From contig JANSYA010000009.1 of assembly GCA_024742665.1 (NCBI GenBank), forward strand, positions 179,085 through 243,084: 64,000 bases of DNA. The letters are read 5' to 3'. The position numbers and the translations under genes were made by a program. Positions 17,260 through 25,570 of this stretch are shown here, piece after piece (positions within the stretch are counted from its first letter, which is position 1; each line of letters starts with the position of its first letter). This DNA comes from a bacterium (GTDB lineage Bacteria > Spirochaetota > Leptospiria > Leptospirales > Leptonemataceae). Under the pieces are notes generated by a model. The model was not told where the DNA came from and ran no database searches. It saw only the letters and a list, made by a program, of their open reading frames with translations.

Positions 17260-18057
17260 ATGAACCCACTGATAGAGATCGACGAATTCGTTAAGATCAT
17301 AGATCGACCGGATGTGAAGGTCTTTGACCTGCGTGGCGACTGGGGCACGCCTCCCGCCTCGAAAAAAGCAAATTATCTCGAAGCTCATATTCCCGGCGCT
17401 GTATTTATCGATTGGATCAAGGACTTTCTGGAAAAAGCCGAAACGGTTGCGCTCGCCCCGGTGGCGGGCTATGAAAAAACGAAAGCGTCCGCGCGCCGAC
17501 TCGGCATCAACAACGACGATACGGTTATTCTCTATGATGATTATAATAACATGTTCGCCGCCCGGACCTGGTGGGCGCTGAGGTATTGGGGGCATCCCAG
17601 GGTGCGGATATTGAACGGCGGCTGGACGCAGTGGCAGGCCTCCGGGCGCGCCGTCGCGAAAGGCGAAGAGCTGCCGGCAGTCGGCGACTTTGAGCCTTCC
17701 GAAAAACCGCAGCACATTATAAACACGGATGCGGTCCGCGATGCAGCCATCGGGGCGGGCGATCAACCGTATATCATCGACGCCCGCGGTCCGGTCGGTT
17801 ACGAGAAGGGGCACATCGCGTCGGCAATCAATCTGCCCTACAGTGATGTCGTCGACAAAGAGACGGCGTTGTTTAAGGCCGATGCAGAAATCGCGCAGGT
17901 CTTCGACGAAAAAATTCCGGAGTGGAAATCGAAACCAATTATTGCTTCGTGCGGCGCTGGTTATGCCGCGACAATCGTGCTGGCGGCGCTTGAAAAGCTG
18001 GGCGTGCAGAGTCCGTTGTACGACGGCTCTTATTCGGTTTACTCGCGACGGGCCTGA
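17260..18057 (+). CDS. Sulfurtransferase with two rhodanese domains (3-mercaptopyruvate sulfurtransferase-like)
   Basis: 265 aa. The first, inactive-type rhodanese domain has VKVFDLRGDWGTPP, HIPGAVFIDWIKDFL and DTVILYDDYNNMFAARTWWALRYWGHPRVRILNGGW. The second has YIIDARGPVGYEKGHIASAINLPYSDVVD and the active Cys in ASCGAGYAATIVLAALEKLG. The Cys loop CGAGYAA resembles the CGSGVTA of thiosulfate or 3-mercaptopyruvate sulfurtransferases with substitutions. The start is the ATG at 17260. It transfers sulfane sulfur to cyanide or thiols; in-cell role is not evident from the neighbours. Confidence 0.9.
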   Translation: MNPLIEIDEFVKIIDRPDVKVFDLRGDWGTPPASKKANYLEAHIPGAVFIDWIKDFLEKAETVALAPVAGYEKTKASARRLGINNDDTVILYDDYNNMFAARTWWALRYWGHPRVRILNGGWTQWQASGRAVAKGEELPAVGDFEPSEKPQHIINTDAVRDAAIGAGDQPYIIDARGPVGYEKGHIASAINLPYSDVVDKETALFKADAEIAQVFDEKIPEWKSKPIIASCGAGYAATIVLAALEKLGVQSPLYDGSYSVYSRRA

Positions 18058-18114
18058 CGCGATGGTCGGAATGGTGCGGCTGCGCGATGAGTCGCAGTTC
18101 GCAGCCGCTTCGAT

Positions 18115-19413
18115 TTAACTGGCGGCTTCGCCTTTGGGCACGCGCAAAGCCGCCTTTAATTCGCGGTCTTTTTTGCCGAGCTGCACCATGGCCTTGCGCG
18201 CATCGAATGCGGAGCTGGTGTCTTCGCCGTCGCCCAGGCGGTTCATTTGCAGTTCATACCAGCCGAGTTCCATTAAACCGCTCATCTTGCCGGCATCGAT
18301 TGGAACAACGGTGCTGCGCTCCGTTTCGGAGTTCAAAAATTTTCGCGCGATGTCCGGATCTTCCGCGTAGGGCCGGCCCATGCCCGCCAGGCCGATGTGG
18401 CCTTCGGCGATGGCGTCCTGGATCGCGGCCTTGCTGCGAAAGCCGCCCGTTAACATCAGGGGCAGCTTGACCAGGTCGCGAACTTTGCGCGCGTAATCCA
18501 GGAAATAACCTTCGCGGGCACGCGTGCTGTCTTTGACTTTCGGTTCGGATTTCGCTTCGCCCTCCGTTTCCGAGCCCATCATCGCGGTGGCTTCGTATGT
18601 GCCCCCGGAGATCTCGATAAAATCCATGCCGATCTCTTCGAGCGTCTTTACGACCTGCATCGATTCTTCTTCGGTAAAACCGCCGCGCTGAAAATCAGCG
18701 GAGTTCAGTTTGATGCCCACGGTGAAATCCGTTCCGACCGCGGCGCGAATCGCGCGATAGACTTCCAGGCAAAAGCGCATGCGATTTTCTAATTCGCCGC
18801 CCCATTCGTCTGTGCGCTGGTTCGAAATCGGCGAAAGAAACTGACTGACCAGATAGCCGTGGGCGCCGTGAATTTCGACGCCGGAGAAACCGGCCTTTTT
18901 CGCAACGGCCGCGGCCGTCGCGAAACGCTGAATAATATCTTTGATTTCATCCGGGGTCAACGCACGGGGTGTCGCATAGCCGGCCTTGCGCCCGCCGATC
19001 TCCACGCTGACCGCCGAAGGCGCCACGGGCTCGGCGTTGATCGATTCCGGACTCTGGCGGCCGGGATGATTCAATTGCATGCACAGCTTTACGCCATTCG
19101 CCTGCGTGCGCTGCGCCATTTCCGTTAACGCGGCCAGGTCGCGTTCGTCTTCGATCACCAGCTGGCCCGGCGAACCGAGATGCCGGTAGTCGACCATCAC
19201 GTTGCCGGTGATCAGCATGCCCGCGCCGCCTTTGCCCCAGCGTTCGTACAACGTAGTCAGCCGTTCATTCGGAGCCTGGCCAGGCGCCATGTTTTCGTTC
19301 ATGGCGGCTTTGATCAGTCGGTTGTTTAAGACCAGTCCCGAAGGCAGAGTCAGCGGCGAAGCGATGCCGATCGTTTGATTGGTGGATGAGTGCTCAGCAG
19401 ACGCGTTGTTCAT
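18115..19413 (-). CDS. NADH:flavin oxidoreductase / old yellow enzyme family
   Basis: 432 aa. OYE motifs: GLVLNNRLIKAAMNENMA near the N-terminus, CMQLNHPGRQSP, FSGVEIHGAHGYLVSQFLSP with the substrate-binding His pair, RTDEWGGELENRMRFCLEVYRAIR, VGIKLNSADFQRGG, LMLTGGFRSKAAIQ and GHIGLAGMGRPYAEDP for FMN phosphate binding. An FMN enzyme that reduces activated alkenes or related electron-poor compounds with NAD(P)H. There is no extra Fe-S/FAD module as in 2,4-dienoyl-CoA reductase, so it is the short single-domain type. Start from the ATG at 19413. Confidence 0.94.
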   Translation of the reverse strand: MNNASAEHSSTNQTIGIASPLTLPSGLVLNNRLIKAAMNENMAPGQAPNERLTTLYERWGKGGAGMLITGNVMVDYRHLGSPGQLVIEDERDLAALTEMAQRTQANGVKLCMQLNHPGRQSPESINAEPVAPSAVSVEIGGRKAGYATPRALTPDEIKDIIQRFATAAAVAKKAGFSGVEIHGAHGYLVSQFLSPISNQRTDEWGGELENRMRFCLEVYRAIRAAVGTDFTVGIKLNSADFQRGGFTEEESMQVVKTLEEIGMDFIEISGGTYEATAMMGSETEGEAKSEPKVKDSTRAREGYFLDYARKVRDLVKLPLMLTGGFRSKAAIQDAIAEGHIGLAGMGRPYAEDPDIARKFLNSETERSTVVPIDAGKMSGLMELGWYELQMNRLGDGEDTSSAFDARKAMVQLGKKDRELKAALRVPKGEAAS

Positions 19414-19507
19414 GTTGTGTTTCCGAATCGTTTTAAAATGAATTTAGCAGGTCTCCGGGACTGCGGATGTCAGAGTCTCCGGCGACAGACTTCGCGCAAA
19501 CAAGAAT

Positions 19508-20728
19508 CTACCTGAAGGCTTCGCCGCGCATAGCTTTGCACAGGCTGAGAGCCAGACGTTCGCGGCCGGGCGCACTGTAGTGAATGGAATCGTAATAGAA
19601 TTCGCCGGGCGCGAGCTCCTGGGCGACGCGCATCCGCACCGGGGAATTTTCGAAACTCGCGGCAAGGACGCCCAGGCGTTGGGATCGCATTTCGCGCAGA
19701 GCGGCCGCGGAAAAACCCAGGCGTCGATAGAATTTCTCGTGCAGCGGCAGCGCCAGAACCTGGACTTCGCTGCCGGCGGGCAGGATCTTTCGCGCGCGTG
19801 CGGCCAGGGCTGCGGCGGCCCTGCCGTAGACCGCATTCGCGAGATCGTTCTGTAGGGCTTTGCGCCGACGCAGTTCCGCGCGACGTCCAATCGCCGGCAC
19901 GAACCGTGTCGCCACCTGCCAGTCCGCACTGCGCGTCGCCTGCGATGGGGCCGGGGACTGCGTCCGGGAATCATTCGTCGGCGAACCGCCTGTCGCCGTC
20001 AGGGCCTGTCGCAGAGGCCGCACCACGCGACGGGTCAGCATATGCCGAAACGAACGCCATTCCAGCAGTCGGGCCTGCGCGAAGGCGAAGCGGCTTCGGT
20101 GGTTTTGACGGCCCGCGGAATCAGGAAAGCCCGGGGTCTCGTATAAAATCGACTGCGGATTGCGCAGGAGATGGTGCTGGAGATGGGTGGGGGTGCCCAG
20201 GTCGCTGCGGGGAGCGGGCCAGGCTTCGGTGGCGGCAGTCGAGTAGTGCGAATTGTCCAGGACGATCAAGCGGACCGGTTGATCGGCGGCGAAACCGCCG
20301 CGGAGGCGTTCGATCAAAAGCGCCGCTCGGTACAGGCCGCCATAGCGCGGCTGCGGCATTACGAAAGGCGTACCGGCGGCGCAGGCCGCCACGCGATTGG
20401 ACATCGAAACGAAATCCGGCGGCGCGCCGCCCACTTCGGAGCTGCCAACGATCAGGGTCGCTTTGCCGTTCAGAAAGGCGGCGAAGGTTAACTTCAGTTC
20501 GGGAGGACTTAACTCCGTGATGGCCGGCATTGCGTTTGCCCCGCTCGGCGACAGGGGTGCAATCAGAGCCACGGGCCAGCGAAACCAGCTGAGCGCGAAA
20601 TAGCCGGCGCTCAGGCAGAGTCCGCAAATCATCGCGCCGGCGACGAGCCCCGCAGAAAAGCCCCGCGCGGCATCACTGCGTAGCAGGCGTAGCGTAAGCC
20701 TGCGAAGATCCAGCTCGGGATTGCGCAT
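19508..20728 (-). CDS. SGNH-type DltD/AlgJ-like acylation protein
   Basis: 406 aa from the ATG at 20728 (GAGG about nine bases upstream); a longer frame to 20965 runs across the microprotein and has no signal-like start. One transmembrane anchor near the N-terminus (GLVAGAMICGLCLSAGYFALSWF) is followed by a secreted domain with the hydrolase-type nucleophile block TLIVGSSEVGG and a closing DxxH in DSIHYSAPGRERLA, as in DltD/AlgJ/PatB-like SGNH proteins that work with MBOAT transporters. The order MBOAT, microprotein, SGNH with overlap or one-base spacing matches dlt-type cassettes. Likely role: transfer of an acyl group from MBOAT to a surface polymer. The polymer and acyl donor are unknown. 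Confidence 0.8.
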   Translation of the reverse strand: MRNPELDLRRLTLRLLRSDAARGFSAGLVAGAMICGLCLSAGYFALSWFRWPVALIAPLSPSGANAMPAITELSPPELKLTFAAFLNGKATLIVGSSEVGGAPPDFVSMSNRVAACAAGTPFVMPQPRYGGLYRAALLIERLRGGFAADQPVRLIVLDNSHYSTAATEAWPAPRSDLGTPTHLQHHLLRNPQSILYETPGFPDSAGRQNHRSRFAFAQARLLEWRSFRHMLTRRVVRPLRQALTATGGSPTNDSRTQSPAPSQATRSADWQVATRFVPAIGRRAELRRRKALQNDLANAVYGRAAAALAARARKILPAGSEVQVLALPLHEKFYRRLGFSAAALREMRSQRLGVLAASFENSPVRMRVAQELAPGEFYYDSIHYSAPGRERLALSLCKAMRGEAFR

Positions 20729-20729
20729 C

Positions 20730-20867
20730 TTAAAAGGCCTCGTAGATAAAGCGAAAGGGTGCGCCTGGATCGGACGCGGCTGCCAGCACGAAGAGCGCCG
20801 CCCCGCACAGCATGCCGAGCGCGAACCAGCAGTAGTAACGGATCCCGCGCCGCTGCGGATCAAACAT
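20730..20867 (-). CDS. DltX-like 45-aa membrane microprotein
   Basis: A 45-codon frame (ATG at 20867, TAA at 20730-20732) between the MBOAT gene and the SGNH gene. The basic N-terminus QRRGIRYY is followed by one membrane helix (WFALGMLCGAALFVLAAA) and a C-terminus ending in FRFIYEAF. In Gram-positive dlt operons, DltX has this architecture and ends in a conserved FIYxxF-type motif whose Tyr has been shown to carry the acyl group. Here the Tyr is residue 42 and the protein ends in Phe45. The ATG overlaps the MBOAT stop by 8 bases and the stop is one base from the SGNH start, so all three are translationally coupled. Confidence 0.82.
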   Translation of the reverse strand: MFDPQRRGIRYYCWFALGMLCGAALFVLAAASDPGAPFRFIYEAF

Positions 20868-22053
20868 CGAGAATCCCCCCGGATGCGCCGAAGACCAGCC
20901 AGCTCAAGGCGACGAAGCAGTGAGTCGACGCGTACTGCAAGATTCGCAGCCCGCGGGCGAAGCACTGATGATTCGGCAGCAGGGCTTCGCCGCGCAAACG
21001 CCAGGGCGTGATCACCCGGATTTCAAGAATTAAATACGCGCCGTGCAGAATCCCCCACAGGGCGAAGGCCGGAGTCGTTCCGTGCCAGAGCCCCAGGAGC
21101 AGAAATACAATCAGCAGATTGCGCGCGTGGTTCCGGCGATTGCCGCCGAGGGGCAGATAGACGTGCCGGCGTAGAAAGGCGGCCAGGGTGATGTGCCAGC
21201 GTCGCCAGAAGTCGCGCAGAGTCAGGGCGAAGTACGGCCGGGCGAAATTGTGGCGAATGCGCAAGCCCAGCAGGCCGCAAACGCCTACGGCCAGGTCGCT
21301 GTAGCCGGAGAAGTCGATGAAGAGCCGCGCATAAAAATAGAAGCCGGTCGTCAGGGCGTTGTGAAAAAAATCCAGGCTGAAAGCCGGCGCAAAGACCAGG
21401 CCGCTGGAGAAGTGCTGGCGCAGCACCGGAGCGAGCAGGCCGATCTTGGCGAAGCCGAGGGCGCAGAACAAGAGCGCCCGGCGATAGAACAAAGCGTCAA
21501 GCCCGAGCGGTCTGCGCTCGACGCGAAATTGACCGGCCAGGACGATTGGTCCGGCGGGCAGAATCGGCAGGGCCGTGGTCTGGAGCAGAATCTCGCGGGG
21601 CGTCGCCCGCTTTGAGCTGTCCGTCGTATAGTGAGTGCGCCAGGCGTCGAACCAGCGAAACAGCAGATACGAAAATCCCAACGGCGCCAGCATGCGTGCG
21701 GGATCTCCGGCGACGCTTCTGACTGCTAAGAGTTGTTCAGCAATATCTAAGGCGAGCAGGCAGCCGAAGACCGCGGCGATGCCGAAGGAGAACTTCCGAA
21801 AGTAGTATGCGATGGCCAGGCTCGCGCCGGCCAGGGCCAGCGAAAACCAGCGATTATGGAATGGTTCGGGGGAGCCGGAGGATTCCACCGGCAGGGTCGC
21901 GAACAGCAGGCCGCAGAAGGCGGCGGCCGAAACATATGCAAACCACGGGTGATCCGCCGGACTGCGCCGGCTCAGGCGGCCCGTAAGCCATGATAACAAG
22001 AGCGCGCTGGCAAAGAGCAGGCTGAAGAAATCAAGCGAATCGAACGTGATCAC
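20860..22053 (-). CDS. MBOAT-family O-acyltransferase (DltB/AlgI-like)
   Basis: 397 aa with many hydrophobic segments. Signature region: ALTLRDFWRRWHITLAAFLRRHVYLPLGGNRRNHARNLLIVFLLLGLWHGTTPAFALWGILHGAYL, with the conserved His of LWHG/ILHG. This is the AlgI/DltB/PatA type that moves acyl groups across the membrane. The start is a GTG at 22053 with no obvious ribosome site. Its stop overlaps the following 45-aa microprotein, and a DltD/AlgJ-like SGNH gene comes next, giving a three-part acylation cassette. No dltA/dltC carrier pair is visible here. The gene lies 31 bp after a lipoprotein of unknown function on the same strand. Confidence 0.92.
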   Translation of the reverse strand: MITFDSLDFFSLLFASALLLSWLTGRLSRRSPADHPWFAYVSAAAFCGLLFATLPVESSGSPEPFHNRWFSLALAGASLAIAYYFRKFSFGIAAVFGCLLALDIAEQLLAVRSVAGDPARMLAPLGFSYLLFRWFDAWRTHYTTDSSKRATPREILLQTTALPILPAGPIVLAGQFRVERRPLGLDALFYRRALLFCALGFAKIGLLAPVLRQHFSSGLVFAPAFSLDFFHNALTTGFYFYARLFIDFSGYSDLAVGVCGLLGLRIRHNFARPYFALTLRDFWRRWHITLAAFLRRHVYLPLGGNRRNHARNLLIVFLLLGLWHGTTPAFALWGILHGAYLILEIRVITPWRLRGEALLPNHQCFARGLRILQYASTHCFVALSWLVFGASGGILDV

Positions 22054-22084
22054 GGGCGAGGCATTCTTCGCAGGCGCTTAAAAT

Positions 22085-23284
22085 TCAGGGCTTGATTGCC
22101 AGGCTGTAGATTAAAGTACTGCCGATGCTGCTCTGGGTCCAGCTGGCTGCGTCCCCGGTGGCGGAAAGCGCGGCGAAGCCCTGGTTCGAGCCGTTGTTGC
22201 CCACCGCCAGAAATCGACTGCCGTCGTAGATCAGGTCCATCCAGTTTACGCCGCTACAGCCTGTGACCGTGGTTTGCACGCCGGACCAGGTCAGATTGGC
22301 AAGGTCGCTGGTTGCGTCGACCGCGCAGGAGTCCCCCAGCGCGACCAGCCTGCCGGCCGTGCTTACGGCCAGAGCCCGGGGGATCAGAGAGTTGCTCCCG
22401 CCATAGATCGTCGTCGCATTTACGGTCCAGGCGGATGCGCCGTTGTCGGTCGTGGTGGTGGTGGCCATAGGCGCCGGCGGAAACGTGCCGGGATCGGTTC
22501 CGGCCCGGATGATTCGATTGCCCACGGCGATGGCGTCCCCCAGAGTCGTGCCTTTGCCCGCCCCGGTCACCGGTGTATTCACTAAAGCGAAAGTGCTCGT
22601 GCCGTCGGATGTGTACGCGGCCCCGTCGCTGGAGTTCAGGGGATCGTCCAGGGCCATGAACTCGTTGTTCGCGAATACCAGGCGCGTATAGCGAATGACG
22701 CCGGCAGTGACCAGAACGCTCCAGGTCAGGCCGCCGTCAGCCGAAGTCAGGGCCATCGGAGTCGGGCCGTTCACATCGCCGACCGTGACAATGCGCTGGC
22801 TGTCGGTGGTGCTGGCCGCGACGGCGAAGAGCGCGACCGGGCAGGTCGGCATGGTCGCCGGGCTCCAGTTGAAGCCGTCGTCCGAAAGAAAGATCGCGCA
22901 GGCCGAAGCGTCGCCGCCCACGGCGATAAAACGCGTGCCGGTCCAGATCACGTCGTGAAAGGTATAGTTGACCCCGCTGACGATCGCGTTCTGTTGCCAG
23001 GTCTGAGCGTCGCTGGAAGTATAGGCGAGATTGTTCGCGCCGACTGCTACCAGAGTGTTGCCTTCGGTGCCCCGTATGACCAGGCTCAGAAATCCGAAGA
23101 TGCCGCCCTGGGAGGTGTCAAGCGGGCTCGACTGAATTTCAATGCAGGCGCTGCTGCCGCCCATCAAAACAACCAGGCAGGCGCTCATGCCGGCCTTCCG
23201 AATCTGGTGCAGCCGCCCCATCTGCTGAATCCGCTGAATCCGTCCGGGGGGCCAGAGGGATTTTATTCTGGAAGTCATATTCAT
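22085..23284 (-). CDS. Lipoprotein with BNR/Ycf48-like beta-propeller
   Basis: 399 aa. The start is firm: GGAGG lies just upstream of the ATG at 23284. The N-terminus is long and basic, then a signal-like MSACLVVLMGGSSAC with a lipobox-type end before Cys. The body has repeated blades: VAVGANNLAYTSSDAQTWQQN, FIAVGGDASACAIFLSDDGFNWS, IVTVGDVNGPTPMALTSADGGLTWSVL, LVALGDSCAVDATSDLANLTWSG and FLAVGNNGSNQGFAAL. Each has the (F/L)-x-A-V-G ... S-x-D-G-x-x-W pattern of BNR or photosystem-assembly-type propellers. Likely a periplasmic-face or surface lipoprotein. It immediately precedes the MBOAT cassette and may be co-transcribed with it. Confidence 0.8.
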   Translation of the reverse strand: MNMTSRIKSLWPPGRIQRIQQMGRLHQIRKAGMSACLVVLMGGSSACIEIQSSPLDTSQGGIFGFLSLVIRGTEGNTLVAVGANNLAYTSSDAQTWQQNAIVSGVNYTFHDVIWTGTRFIAVGGDASACAIFLSDDGFNWSPATMPTCPVALFAVAASTTDSQRIVTVGDVNGPTPMALTSADGGLTWSVLVTAGVIRYTRLVFANNEFMALDDPLNSSDGAAYTSDGTSTFALVNTPVTGAGKGTTLGDAIAVGNRIIRAGTDPGTFPPAPMATTTTTDNGASAWTVNATTIYGGSNSLIPRALAVSTAGRLVALGDSCAVDATSDLANLTWSGVQTTVTGCSGVNWMDLIYDGSRFLAVGNNGSNQGFAALSATGDAASWTQSSIGSTLIYSLAIKP

Positions 23285-23384
23285 ACAACACCTCCGGGCG
23301 CTTGTTTTTGCCGAAAATCGGATCTAAATTCGAATCGGATCATGGTGCCAGTAGATGGCGAGCGGGCTTTCGAACAGCGCCGTC

Positions 23385-24350
23385 CTAAAATGAAAACGTG
23401 TATTCCAGTCGTCCGCGCCATTCCAGAGCGGAGTCCGGCGTCCGCGCACTGCGATCGCTTTCCATCGCTTGCGGCGCAAGATCGAAGTGCCAGCCCGCGG
23501 CAGGCTGACGATACCCCGCGCGATACGCTGCGGCTTCTGCTTCGTCTGCCGCCGCGCCCAGATAGGCGTCGTAGATTATATGGCCGAGCTGGATCAAATA
23601 GACCGCGCCCAGCAGACCCAGAGATTGTTCATAGCGATTGATGGCCTGGCGATAGGGACCCTGCGCCTGGGAATTTAAAAACAGGCTCGTGCCGATGCGT
23701 TCGGCGACGCCGAGACCATCTGGAGCGTAGGTGAGAACAAAATTGAAGAGCACGTCGTCGGCGTTTTGTGATTCAGCGCCCAGCGCGCCGCTACGGCTGG
23801 CGAACACATTTATGATCGCCAGCCCCCCGAGACCCATATAGGCGGCACCGGTCCAGGTCTTACCCATGGCCAGATGTCCCCAGCCGGGCAGCACGGCGGA
23901 GCGCCATACGTATCCGCCCGGAGTGATGTCGCCGGGTGTGCCGTCAGTCTCGTTAGTGTCGTTGGCGTCGTTGGCGTTCGCTTCGGCCTCTGCGCGCCGC
24001 GCCGCTTCTTCGCGGGCCGCGCGTTCCGCCTCGGCTTTGCGAGCGGCCTCGGCCTCGCGCTGCCGCCGCGCTTCAGCCTGCTGGCGGACGACCCGCTGCT
24101 CTTCCGCGGCCGAGTACGAGACCCTGCGAATTGTAGTCTTCTGGATCGTTCGGACGCCGGTTGCGGTCTGGATTCGCATGGTCGCCCGCGTTTGGCCGAT
24201 GACTTTGCCGGCGATGACCGCGCCGTTCTTGAGATAGATTACTTCCGCGACTAAGCCCGATCCGACCGGGCATAGCAACATCAGAACCAGAGCGAACAGG
24301 TGAAACTTAAGGGCCGGCCCGAGTCGCGAAGCTTTCGCAGAAGCACGCAT
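23385..24350 (-). CDS. Secreted/membrane protein with DUF5683-like region and coiled coil
   Basis: About 321 aa from the ATG at 24350; a start at 24380 is also in frame. The signal-like segment FHLFALVLMLLCPVGSGLVAE is followed by a small beta domain (VIYLKNGAVIAGKVIGQTRATMRIQTATG), a long Arg/Glu/Ala-rich helix (residues about 90-130, strongly charged coiled coil) and an acidic Asn/Asp/Thr linker. Next comes WRSAVLPGWGHLAMGKTWTGAAYMGLGGLAI, the sequence type of DUF5683, with a second hydrophobic stretch (LGLLGAVYLIQLGHIIYDAYLG). It ends in YTFSF. Function unknown; the C-terminal Phe could mean outer-membrane insertion, but the helix content makes this uncertain. Confidence 0.72.
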   Translation of the reverse strand: MRASAKASRLGPALKFHLFALVLMLLCPVGSGLVAEVIYLKNGAVIAGKVIGQTRATMRIQTATGVRTIQKTTIRRVSYSAAEEQRVVRQQAEARRQREAEAARKAEAERAAREEAARRAEAEANANDANDTNETDGTPGDITPGGYVWRSAVLPGWGHLAMGKTWTGAAYMGLGGLAIINVFASRSGALGAESQNADDVLFNFVLTYAPDGLGVAERIGTSLFLNSQAQGPYRQAINRYEQSLGLLGAVYLIQLGHIIYDAYLGAAADEAEAAAYRAGYRQPAAGWHFDLAPQAMESDRSARTPDSALEWRGRLEYTFSF

Positions 24351-24439
24351 AGTTAATGAAAAGTCGCCGTCAGGCGACATGCAGTCAATAAATATTTACT
24401 GGTACTCCTGGCTGTTGCCTGAGCCCGACGGCGCGGGTT

Positions 24440-25420
24440 TCATTCATCGGGGACGCTGCCGGCCGTAGCCGATGTTTCGTTCGAGAATCCGCTGTTGCCG
24501 TACGTCCCGATCGACATCAGGCGATAGTAATACGTACTGCCGTTGACCCGGCCGGTGTGCGTGTAGCTCGTGCCTGGCCCGCTCAGACGCACGTGCCAGC
24601 TCGATGCATAGACACCCGGCCGCTCCGCCCAGAACAGAACATAGCTGGTTGCCCGGGGCGCTGCTTCCCAGGTTAACTTTACCGCTCCGTCCATTGCCTG
24701 TGCCTGGAGATGTTCCGGGGTCGGCGGCGCACCCGGGTTGGCGACAGCGCTCGCCTCGTTGCCCGGCTCGCTCGTTCCTACCGCGTTAACGGCGGCCATT
24801 CGATAGTAATAGGTAACGCCGTTCGTTCGACCTGTATGATCGAAGGCGGGGCCGGTCAGGCCGGTAATCTGTGAATCCGCGGTGGTCACGTTGCCGACGG
24901 TATTCCAGTACACGGTATAGCCGGTCGCCCCCAGAGTCGGTGACCAGCGTAGTTCGACCCGCTCGTCTCTACCGCGGGCTCTGAGGTCCGACGGGACTAC
25001 GGCAATCACGGGACCGGGGTTCAGGGGCACGAAAGTAATACCGCTCGCGGCGTATATCGACACCGACCCGTTCGCGAAGACCGTTAACATGACAACGCCG
25101 CCGGCTCCCTGGCATTGCGCAGAGCCAACCATTAGTTGGATCGTCAGGTTGCCATTGGCGTCGGTCCGAATCGTGCCCGTACTGTTGCCGTTCGAAGTGC
25201 ACTGCAGTTCGGCATCCGCGAGCGGTTGGCCGAAACCGTCAGTGAGCGATCCGGAGACGGTATGCGTTGCAATCAGCCCATCGCCGGCCAGCCCAAAGAG
25301 CAGCAGCTCCGATCCGATGCCGTCCCTTTCGTCGTCCGAAAGCTCGTCGAATACCGGAATGCAGGCCGCTTGCCCACAGACCAGTAAAGCGATGTATGTT
25401 ATTTTTATAAAATTTCGCAT
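24440..25420 (-). CDS. Lipoprotein with two fibronectin type III domains
   Basis: 326 aa. Signal peptide with lipobox (LVCGQAAC) at the N-terminus. An Ig-like segment (VSGSLTDGFGQPLADAELQCTSNG, TDANGNLTIQLMVGSAQCQ) precedes two FnIII repeats: SDLRARGRDERVELRWSPTLGATGYTVYW..GVTYYYRMAAVNAVG and EHLQAQAMDGAVKLTWEAAPRATSYVLFW..GSTYYYRLMSIG. Each has the Trp and YYYR core of bacterial FnIII. Likely cell-surface, in the same run of minus-strand envelope genes as the MBOAT cassette. Two Cys pairs in the Ig-like part may form disulfides. Confidence 0.85.
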   Translation of the reverse strand: MRNFIKITYIALLVCGQAACIPVFDELSDDERDGIGSELLLFGLAGDGLIATHTVSGSLTDGFGQPLADAELQCTSNGNSTGTIRTDANGNLTIQLMVGSAQCQGAGGVVMLTVFANGSVSIYAASGITFVPLNPGPVIAVVPSDLRARGRDERVELRWSPTLGATGYTVYWNTVGNVTTADSQITGLTGPAFDHTGRTNGVTYYYRMAAVNAVGTSEPGNEASAVANPGAPPTPEHLQAQAMDGAVKLTWEAAPRATSYVLFWAERPGVYASSWHVRLSGPGTSYTHTGRVNGSTYYYRLMSIGTYGNSGFSNETSATAGSVPDE

Positions 25421-25570
25421 TCAGGTCTCGCCAATCCTGAGTCTATCAGATTCAGGCCCGTCTGGCAAGCGAATATTCTTCACCAGGCCGCCCCTCAGCA
25501 CTCAGATTGCGGGTCAGATGGGCGCTGCTATGCGCTCCTGGCGGCTGGAATTCGTGCGTGTGTGCTTCGA

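Noticed and set aside
19444..19974. 176-codon minus-strand frame overlapping the DltD-like gene end
   Set aside because: It is a different frame of the same DNA, Arg/Pro/Ser-rich, with no domain.
20728..20965. Upstream extension of the DltD-like frame
   Set aside because: It reads across the MBOAT end and the microprotein in another frame, is Arg/Ser-rich and lacks signal-like sequence; the ATG at 20728 has a ribosome site.
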